DNA of 64,000 bases from Platerodrilus igneus (taxonomy: Eukaryota; Arthropoda; Insecta; Coleoptera; Lycidae): assembly GCA_036346225.1 (NCBI GenBank), contig JARFIW010000663.1, positions 434,001-498,000 on the forward strand, in the 5' to 3' direction. Positions 56,622 to 64,000 of this stretch are shown piece by piece; within the stretch, counting starts at the first letter, position 1; each line of letters begins with the position of its first letter. Both the position numbers and the translations under genes were made by a program. The notes under the pieces were generated by a model, which worked only from the letters and a program-made list of their open reading frames with translations, made no database searches and was not told the origin of the DNA.

Positions 56622-58238
56622 CTCAAAGGGTACACCTTGTACGTTTACTACTGCCGTTTGAATACTTTCAAATTTAAAATTACAATCTGTTGCTTACTCA
56701 TGCAAAGTAAACGAACATATATTTTTATAGATAAGAGTTTGATGTTTTGTTAGAGATAACCAAAGTTGACATTTAACGTAATCTAACCTCAAAAATGCAC
56801 AACTGTCAACTTCTTCAAACAAAAATTTATAATTTAGTAAACCCATAGAATAAGTATGGTATAGATACACGTGTCTGACTGAAGTATATTTTCAATATCC
56901 ACCTGATACCTCTTTTAGCCAATCAATTAAATCTGAATAGTCTTGCAAATAAGTTAAAGTATATTATCATGTTGTATGATGCAGTTTGTTGTGTTACTTT
57001 TTACAGCGTTGGCAAAGGAATAACTAAATTAAATATAATCAGTGACGTAAGGGGTTAACAGGTTTTATGTGCAATATATTTTTAAATTCTTAATAAAAAT
57101 AACAATTTATTCATTTTAACTTTTGAAGCAATAAATAATGATACCTTTTCGTCAACTCGGTGTTAGGTTATCAATAACAAACGTTAACAAAATTGATATA
57201 ATGAGTAGGAATATAAAATACATTCGTATTATAAGAAAATGCAAATTATTTCGTGTAGTTATTATTTACCATTATGGTTATGGCTTAGTGTTGTATAATA
57301 TACCATTTGTAACAGTTTCTGTTGTGACAAACCTCTTAATAACTTGGTTCATTCTGATTGTAATTGTGCTTTATTTTTAAAAAACAAAAGTACAGATTAA
57401 AAAATACAATAAAAATAGTTTTACAAATTTCTAATCACATCACATTTATGAAATTATCCAGATCCTCTAAATTTAAAATAAAATTTATACCTTTAAACGT
57501 GTGTGTTTAAAATATAATTTCAAATATATAAGCAGCCTGCTATATAATGGCATAGGCTAACATATCTGATACCAGTTTATCTTTAAATATTTCTGTTCGG
57601 TCTCTTTGTCGCACGTTGTCGTGTTTAATTTTAAGTCGTAAATGTGTAGTTGTAAATCTAATAGTAAAACTGTCACCCCTTGTTCCCTTATATCCTGTCG
57701 TAAAAATTCCTTGTGCATTTGTAAATAAGTGGGACTAAGGGTAGCAGTGAACAGACACTCTCTTATGGATATCGAAGCAGAACAGTCGTCGGTTTTTCGT
57801 TCGCTAACGTAAGTTGGTCAAGTGCCGCGGACTATATCGATAAACCCCTAAAAAACACAGTGCAAGTGCAACGTAACACGGACTAAGTTTCGCATACAGT
57901 CCACTTAGTTGAAAGGAATAAGAACTGCAGCTTATAACAACAAAAACCCGCGGAGGTAAGTCGATGTACAAAGTTATAAGACCCCCAGCGCTGAACAATT
58001 TCTTTAGTGAAAACGTCTGTAACAATTTTAGCTACAATAGATGTCCTTTAATTGCTGACTGTCGATTTTTTTCAAAAAACCACAGGGAGGATACATAATA
58101 TTTATAAAATGTCTACAATTTTCTATAACGTGATCACCAGCAAGGTAACACTTTTAACATTGAAAGTTCTTTAGTTTGTAAAGTTGCGGAATGGTTTTCT
58201 ACGTTGTAGACTTGAATGTTGCGGCCTTACGATGAAGA
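56622..58238. other. Upstream region of BACURD; no other gene recognised
   Basis: Non-coding with short frames only. The plus-strand frame at 57,138-57,380 encodes a hydrophobic peptide without domain matches. 57,730-58,000 is GC-richer with CpGs and could be a promoter region, but I see no TATA/Inr pair that decides it. Confidence 0.4.
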
Positions 58239-58552
58239 CCGTCACGCAATAATTTGTTCCTTAACCATCCTCCCGAGTTTTTACGTTTGAACGAATCCCG
58301 AGATAGGCTTTTTGAGGTTAGGTTACTGTTAAAAATAGATATTATTATTAAAAAACACAAAACACAAATCACTTAACACGCATATCAGAACAGTCTTTTT
58401 TTTATGCTAAAACTATTGCAGACTGTTCTGATATGCGTGTTAAGTGTTTTGTGTTTTTTAATAATAATACCTATTTTTAACAGTAACCTAACTGAGGACT
58501 CGTTCGAACGTAAAGACTCGGCAGGATGGCTAAGAAAAAAATTACTGCCTGG
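58239..58552. repeat. Long palindrome, about 315 nt hairpin
   Basis: Inner arms 58,320-58,395 and 58,421-58,489 are inverse copies with only a few differences (ACGCATATCAGAACAGTC against GACTGTTCTGATATGCGT). Outer arms extend to 58,239 and 58,552 (CCATCCTCCCGAGT against ACTCGGCAGGATGG) with more divergence. The loop is 58,396-58,420. There is no coding content; it is probably a foldback/MITE-type element. The frames at 58,385-58,612 are by-products. Confidence 0.9.
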
Positions 58553-58743
58553 ACCTGGTGCTGTGGAGAACATAATGTCTATCGTTTCGGTGAATGAAAT
58601 GCTTTGAACCAAGAAATTTTTCTGCTAAACTACCTTCAAAATTTGTATTGTGTAGAGTGATAGTGTTGGTTCACTTATCTTAGACCTTCAAGATTTTGAT
58701 GTAAACCACAATGAAAGTGACATATAGAAGTCACAAAACTTTT

Positions 58744-59447
58744 GTTACGTGCCAAATTGGCACTAAAATTTTTTAGTTTAGTCTTGATGTGCGGGAATTT
58801 CGCGCCACAAATTCAAAAGACTTGGCGTGTATTTCCGTTACGTCAGAGTGCGTTTGCGCCAGATCGCGCGACGCAAGTGGCGGAAGAAAAAAGTGGGAGT
58901 AGTTTCCGGGGGACTCTGTAACGTGGCTGTTTGCCTTTGAATATCAAGAAAAGTGGTTTGGTAACGTATCGTATCGTGCCTTTATCTTTATTTATGTAGA
59001 TTTCCTTGCCTTATCTGATTGTCGCTCTTTATACCTGTTTCCTTATTCGTTCCCTACATAGGTAGAGGTAATTTGTAAACAGCCTAGGGCGAACCGGAGT
59101 CCACGACCCTAGACGAACGAGTCCATGACTGCCGTAGCTGGTCGGAGCGCTTTGGAAGGACGCTGGGCGTACCCTCCGTTAATTGTCTTGATGGGGCCAT
59201 CAGCGGCCCTGATGGACGTCAGCAGACGCCAACTTTAATTTAAGCTCGCAGGAAGTCGTACCTATTTATGTAAGTACCTTATTTGTTTATACTGCATTTC
59301 GAACATTTATATTTATTCTGTAATTGCGCATTTAATTTTGCATGTTGTGTGACGTCATTGACAAATGGGCGCGCTAAAATCTGTAACCAAGATAAGGGTT
59401 ACCAACTGCCGGTGCGTTACGTAATCTCGCGCTTGCGGGATTGTAAC
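58744..59447 (+). mobile_element. Solo LTR related to 1926-2519
   Basis: Starts TGTTACGTGCC, ends in ...CGGGATTGTAA, and is flanked by CTTT on both sides (58,740-58,743 and just after 59,445), compatible with a 4-bp target duplication. Shared landmarks with the minus-strand insertion at 1926-2519 include TTTCGCGCCA, ATTTCCGT, GT(A/G)AGTACCTT and GG.TACCAACTG. It is CpG-rich with no frame. Confidence 0.6.
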
Positions 59448-60302
59448 TTTAACTTTTAAATTGTAAGACTTTTACCAATAATACTCCTTCACGATAACTT
59501 AATTTTTTATCTATCTTTTTAAATTCTCGTATTATAACACATTGGTTATCTGAATTTTTTTATTCTTCTGATAAATTGCACAAATATTTCGTTCTTATGA
59601 CCTTGATTTTTTATCTGTACAGTATGTCTTTAATTTTTTATTTTTTGCTCTTTAGATATTCAAAGTATCCTTACTGAATTTATTTAATATGTTCTTGGTT
59701 ACCATTCCTTTACACTTTCTCCCCTCATTCCATTTATAGTTGATACTCTTTGGCATGAATAACTCAATAAACTTTTAGGACTTGTCGGTGCTGGTGTTGA
59801 GTTGATTTTTTCAAATAGAGTAAACATGGTACTCGCGATCCATGCCTATGTCGAAAAAGTCAATATTCGCAATTACAATCACAAAAAATTTCCATTAGTT
59901 GTGTTTTCATTCATTATCTTATTTTGTGCTCCCTCTCTTACTTGCGACTTAAAAGTTTCATTGCATTTTTTTCCTTTTGTTCAACATAAGGGTGAAATGC
60001 TGCTGCTTTTTTTAATAGCTCTCCTGATTATGGTGGTGAGAATTTACAGTATCTATCTTTTTTTTTATCGACTTTTGATGTACTTGGGTTGAGTATGTTT
60101 ACTTTAGAAAATAGCAGGGCGTGTGTTTTGTTTTTGTTTTGTTTTTTAAACAGAGAGTCCTTCAACTTTCTGTTCTTTATATTTGGAGGCATTTCTCACT
60201 TTCTTCTTCAGGACGCTTATCCGAGAACTTACCTTTTTTATATCCCGCTATCTCCTTTTCCGTTTTATTTTTTCTTTGACGCGAGTTATGGAATCCCCCA
60301 TT

Positions 60303-60303
<1 letters not shown>
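59448..60303. other. No gene supported
   Basis: T-rich. The plus-strand frames 59,802-60,092 and 60,089-60,355 are hydrophobic by composition and have no family resemblance. Confidence 0.4.

Positions 60304-60339
<36 letters not shown>
60304..60339. repeat. (TA)n microsatellite
   Basis: Pure TA tract upstream of the first Gypsy-type LTR. Confidence 0.95.
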
Positions 60340-60342
<3 letters not shown>

Positions 60343-60349
60343 AACTAAT

Positions 60350-60872
60350 ACTTAAGAAGTTATTAGAAATATTAGGAAATGTGCAACAATGTAATTGAAG
60401 GACATTTAATTCAGTTTATTACCGTTCATGGGAACGGAAACGCTACTTTGTAGCACAAGGATAAGTGACACTGCAGATGTCAGGTCACAGGTGGTCACAG
60501 ACAGTCATGTACCGAGATTACGCAGAAGTAAGCTCGCAACAAAGTAGTTATGAATAGCTTTAAGATTACAACAATGTATTATGAATAAGGTCAAATGAAA
60601 GCAGACATTAGGTCTGCAAGTTCCCACAGACTTGTGAGGGGGTAGGGATGTTATAAAAGGCCCGGGAGCTCCACTCACAGGCAGTTAATCCATCGTTCAG
60701 CTTTAGCATTGCAGTTCGTTAGATAACTCACCTTGTACAATTAGTAATTAATTTCGACTTAAAATAATAATTCAAGATTGTCAAAATTCAATGTTCAAAT
60801 CTGTTTAAAACAAATAAATGTGTTAAGAAGTTCAAGAAGGACTGCTCGAAGCCACGAACCTTAACTCGCGCA
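60350..60872 (+). repeat. Gypsy-type solo LTR, diverged relative of 61,745-62,232
   Basis: Shares with the second LTR TGCAACA-TGTAATT at the left, CAGGTCACAG, AAGCAGACAT.AG.TCTGCAA, CCACAGA..TGTGAGGGG, a TATA region (TATAAAAGG at 60,652), CGGGAGC(T/C)CC and AATAAAT near the end. It ends ...CCTTAAC followed by TCGCGC, a decayed counterpart of the primer-binding site. No internal region follows. Confidence 0.65.
60652..60690 (+). promoter_or_regulatory. LTR core promoter
   Basis: TATAAAAGG, then GGGAGCTCC and ACTCACAGGCAGTT, matching in position the TATA and initiator of the second LTR. Confidence 0.5.
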
Positions 60873-60879
60873 TGTCTTA

Positions 60880-61735
60880 AATCCCAAAAGTACCGCCTGT
60901 CAAATAAGGGAGGTACTTTACCAGGTCTGCAATTTACCTCCAAACAAATATACAATATTTTGAAAGACAGAACATTTAGCTTCGAAATGGAATAAAACGT
61001 TCTTTGTTTTAAGTAAAAGCTAAGCGATTACGGTGTTGCCTCAAATGTGTTTTTGAGTATCCTTATCAGATGGTTTCTGTTCACATATTTACAAGCCTAT
61101 ATGGGTTTTATCCTTTTCCCTACGAGATTCTAGCTTCTTTTTTTTTGAAATTTTTTGTATTCACAAATACCATTCGCGAATCTTATTGGTTATTGTGTTT
61201 GACTGCGTCTTTTAAAATTGCTAACCTGAAGTGCTTTTGCAATAACCAATCATACATGATAATAGTTTTTCACAAGTACGTATGAGCATAAGTAGAGTAA
61301 AATTAACACTTGTAAGTGCCGTGTAATCAGAAATATTGCACAAATAGGGCCAATAATCTTTTTTTTAGATGCTATGTTAGGAAGGGGAGGCAATGGGAAT
61401 TGCTTTACAATCAGAAACCATTCACGTACAAGTGGTTACACCAACACTTGCACATGTTTCACAATTACAACTGCTAGCTGTAAACAGGTTAATACCAGAA
61501 TCCCCCTCACATGTATGTTAGATCGCCCATTCTAAGTGCATTGTAGTCACAAACCGAACCATAAATAATTTATTATTTGTGCGTCCTGGTAAAGTCTCTT
61601 CAGAGTAGACTGGCTTTTAAAAATGTTGTATAATTAAAAATTTTATGCGCAAATGATTTATTGCCTGTGTGTGTAGTCTTAGGTATTTTTAACATTTTTT
61701 GTACGGGGCGCTAGTTACAGATTTCCCAAATCGAT
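60880..61735. other. No gene recognised
   Basis: Non-coding between the two Gypsy-type LTRs. The frame at 61,070-61,285 has no domain. There is no trace of pol, so the two LTRs do not bracket an element. Confidence 0.45.
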
Positions 61736-61744
61736 ATATGTATA

Positions 61745-62232
61745 ATTTAATAGAAATTATTAAGAAACTTAAGTTAGATGCAACATTGTAATTCAAGAAA
61801 AGGTTAATCAAAGTTCACAAGCAAGTTGTGAGAATGGATGTGAAAACATTGTATTCCAGACGTAAGTGATATTGCAGGTGCAGGTCACAGACAGTTATAA
61901 AACCGCAATTATTAGAATTAAGATTGTTACTTTGTATTATATAATCGAATAAAGAAATAAGCAGACATGAGCTCTGCAATTGCCACAGAAATGTGAGGGG
62001 CATGGACAACATAAATACCTCGGGAGCCCCAAGATCATCAGTCAGTTTTGAGCCTAACAGTTTTTACTACTTGCCCTAATTTAACTTCAATTATTAGTAA
62101 ATTTCGAATTAGATTAAATATAAATAATTTGTCAAAATTCCACATGTAATTTCTGAATAAATAAATATTTGTTTCAGGAAGTTTTGGAAGAAAACTTTTT
62201 AAAAAGGCAGCTCCCAAGGACCAAAACGTAAC
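61745..62232 (+). repeat. Gypsy-type 5' LTR
   Basis: Ends ...AACGTAAC directly before the primer-binding site. It contains CATAAATACC at about 62,010 and ATCATCAGTCAGTTTTG at 62,034, a TATA-less-to-weak TATA promoter with an arthropod TCAGT initiator, and an AATAAATAAA region near 62,157. The left edge is uncertain (homology to the 60.4-kb copy begins around 61,745). Confidence 0.65.
62010..62043 (+). promoter_or_regulatory. LTR core promoter with TCAGT initiator
   Basis: CATAAATA at 62,010-62,017 and TCAGT at 62,038-62,042, spacing about 25 nt. Confidence 0.5.
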
Positions 62233-62252
62233 TGGCGCAGTTGGTAGGATCC
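62233..62252 (+). promoter_or_regulatory. tRNA-Ser-type primer-binding site
   Basis: TGGCGCAGTTGGTAGGATCC immediately after the LTR; complementary to the 3' end of insect tRNA-Ser as used by 17.6/297-type Gypsy elements. Start of reverse transcription. Confidence 0.75.
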
Positions 62253-63557
62253 AGAAGGGCACTAAGAATCCAAAAATCGGAGAACTGGTGGCCAAGAATT
62301 TTAATTCCCAATTTGGAAGAACCAAACAAATTTGGTCAAGGTACAAAAGTCAACCGAGCCCAAAGAAACAAACTTGGACAAGGTACAAAAATCGACCGAG
62401 CCCAAAGAAAAAAAACATATGAAAACGACGATGAGAATTATGTAAGTTCAATAATTTTGACTAATTTATTCTTTTCAAATTATTGATGCTAGCTAGTAAG
62501 AGATTTTTATGCACAGCAAATTTTTCTAATTATTATTATCGCAATTTATACCATTTAAAAAAAGAATCTACACAGAGAATTTATTTTAACAAGAGAACTA
62601 TAAAAAACGCATTTATATGCACAGGTTATTACAAATTATTACAAAGTAGCCAAACGAAACGATTTATTTATCAAAGTATGAAAGCTTAAAGTATAAATAG
62701 ACGCGATTCTTATTATAACAATTAATTACAAAAACGATTTATTCAAAACTAAACTTCCATCAAATTCTATAAATTAAACACTTTAGGGCAAGAAATTGAC
62801 ATAAGTACGTAATTGTAGAAGCATCTTTTTAACTTATTATTAAATTAACCCATTACAAGTTGAAACAAAGCGTACAAAAATTAAAATGCAATTATCATAC
62901 AATTACTAACGAAAGCCATCACTGAGATAAAAACTATGCAAAAACATCCGAAGGACAACGTTCATCTAAACTTTATAAAGTTATAATTGGATATTTGCAA
63001 TACGAAAGCATTCAATTATAAAGAAACATTTATGCAATTTATTGACTGAAATAGCATCACTGAAAAAACCTGAAACTCTATAATTGGACATTCAAGGTAA
63101 CGAGACTGTACAATTATAAAGAAGAATTTTATGAACTCATTAATACAACACCTACCGAGACGAGATAATTATAGCAAACACTTAATTACTCAGCAGGACG
63201 GAAGTAAAAACGTACAAATTATAACGCAATTATTGTAAGAGATTATTGCCCATATAAAACTATTCAGAAAATTAAAACTCCATTTGCAACAACTGTAACA
63301 TCCGCAGAGTATAAAAATATACGAATTCAAGGCTACAGTAATTGACTAAAGATTACCAAGCACAAATTCCTTAATGTAATTATAGCAATTGATAACTACA
63401 GGTAAAAAATTAGTGAAGCGGCCTTTTAATTAACTAATACTAAATACTAAAAAGTAACAATACAAATTGAAAAGTAAATGTCAATTTATACAAAAACTTG
63501 ATATTAATTAGAACTGAAAGCAACCATTAAATTATTAGAGCAAGCACGAGTTCAGAC
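62253..63557 (+). other. Leader region of the Gypsy-type element
   Basis: No long frame. It contains a 42-bp direct repeat (62,328-62,412; GTACAAAA.TC.ACCGAGCCC) and degenerate repeats with TATAATTGGA.ATT and CAATTATAAAGAA at 62,992 and 63,079 (period about 87). Confidence 0.5.
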
Positions 63558-63884
63558 ATGAAGATTTATCTCGACAGTATACTTCAATATAACGGAGAGC
63601 GAGCTCTCCTAGACGACTTTATTATCGCGTGTGAAATATTTTTAAAACTCTTGTATAAATCAGGAGACAACAAAAGCAATGTTCTACTTTTACGCATAAT
63701 AATAAGTAAACTGGCCAAAAGGGACCTACCGCTAATTGCCAACCGAGATAACCTTAAACAATGGGAAGACTTTAAACACATCCTAATTGCATATTTTGGC
63801 GACCAAAGAAACATCAAATGTCTAATCCGCGACCTAATAAACCATTGTAACACGTTTAATTTCAGTAGTAATTATACGCATTGA
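63558..63884 (+). pseudogene. Gypsy-type Gag fragment
   Basis: Frame of 108 codons downstream of the leader. It reads MKIYLDSILQYNGERALLDD, then FIIACEIFLKLL, LLLRIIISKLAKRDLPLIAN, LKQWEDFKHILIAYFGDQRN and CLIRDLINHC. The pattern 'F...C...L.......LL.II..KL......I.NR....W..FK..L...FGDQR....L..DL' is the capsid N-terminal domain of 17.6/297-type Gags, which normally continue for another 250-300 residues. Here a stop at 63,882 follows SSNYTH and the next 116 bases show no Gag, so the copy is truncated or rearranged. Start choice is by frame only. Confidence 0.7.
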
Positions 63885-64000
63885 ATTACGAGGATAATGC
63901 GCTAAGCGTGCATTATTCCTTATTAATCTACTTATATAAAAGTATCTGTGCGACATAAAGTTATTTCCACGCGCACCTCTAGTTGTTTCTTTCGTATTCC
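63885..64000. other. Unassigned sequence to the window edge
   Basis: Less AT-rich, contains TTATATAAAAGTATC and TTTCGTATTCC. No Gag or pol coding continues, so an element boundary may lie here. Confidence 0.35.

Noticed and set aside
57138..57380. 80-codon frame with membrane-like C-terminus
   Set aside because: No family match, AT-rich composition, no supporting context.
58404..58607. 67-codon plus-strand frame with hydrophobic start
   Set aside because: It lies inside one arm of the long palindrome; its complement is an equally long minus-strand frame, and there is no family signal.
59802..60355. Two overlapping hydrophobic plus-strand frames resembling membrane peptides
   Set aside because: T-rich composition alone produces Phe/Leu/Ile-rich frames; the second runs into (TA)n.
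60350..62232. The two Gypsy LTRs as the pair of one element
   Set aside because: They are far too diverged from each other, the 0.9 kb between them has no coding sequence, and a primer-binding site with leader follows the second one.
1..64000. CRISPR arrays, operons, prokaryotic promoters or phage modules
   Set aside because: Repeats are microsatellites and transposon tandem units; introns, LINEs and insect-type genes show a eukaryotic nuclear genome.

Overview
The window reads as an AT-rich insect nuclear genome. Host genes are very sparse and transposable elements of many classes are nested in one another: RTE-type and CR1/jockey-type LINEs, Penelope-like elements (PLEs), Ty3/Gypsy-type LTR elements, mariner-like, hAT, piggyBac-like and CACTA/EnSpm-like DNA transposons. 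The one convincing host gene is a BTB/POZ (KCTD/BACURD) gene on the minus strand near 55.7-56.6 kb. Its insect-type C-terminus, single short intron and unbroken frame stand out from the broken ORFs elsewhere. No rRNA, CRISPR array or operon-type layout was seen, and no tRNA gene is supported.

Left part (1-18 kb). An RTE LINE fragment (+) is interrupted by an LTR-like insertion and followed by a tandemly duplicated 3' tail. Next come a long (TA)n/heptamer microsatellite, a mariner-like element with terminal inverted repeats of about 260 bp, a second inverted-repeat element with 313-bp arms carrying an inserted mariner end, an RTE 3' end abutting a small palindrome, a broken ZBED/SCAND3-like hAT element, and a fragment with a USP-like protease signature.

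Middle (18-48 kb). Two large nests. (a) An LTR element on the minus strand (LTRs about 18.1-18.7 and 31.4-32.0 kb) keeps only gag. Its gag is split by a 7.68-kb block containing RTE and CR1-type LINEs, and an identical 8-bp target duplication flanks the block. (b) A CACTA-like transposase gene (+), preceded by a multi-exon DUF4806 gene, is split at a TTAA by a 12.04-kb piggyBac-like insertion (34,018-46,057). That insertion carries its own broken transposase and is filled with Penelope-like copies in tandem and in head-to-head inverted arrangement, an LTR-like stretch, and a deletion-riddled second copy of part of the CACTA gene.

Right part (48-64 kb). PLE remnants, the BACURD gene, a hairpin of about 315 nt, a solo LTR related to the insertion at 1.9-2.5 kb, and two related Gypsy-type LTRs. 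The second of these is followed by a tRNA-Ser-type primer-binding site, a leader and a short gag fragment at the window edge.

Nearly all TE reading frames carry frameshifts or stops. Some breaks are differences in homopolymer length between near-identical copies, so part of the decay may be uncorrected sequencing error. I found no convincing new functional system. The most informative signals are the two datable nested insertions, the gag-only LTR element, the CACTA-DUF4806 pairing and the hammerhead-like hairpins at PLE ends.
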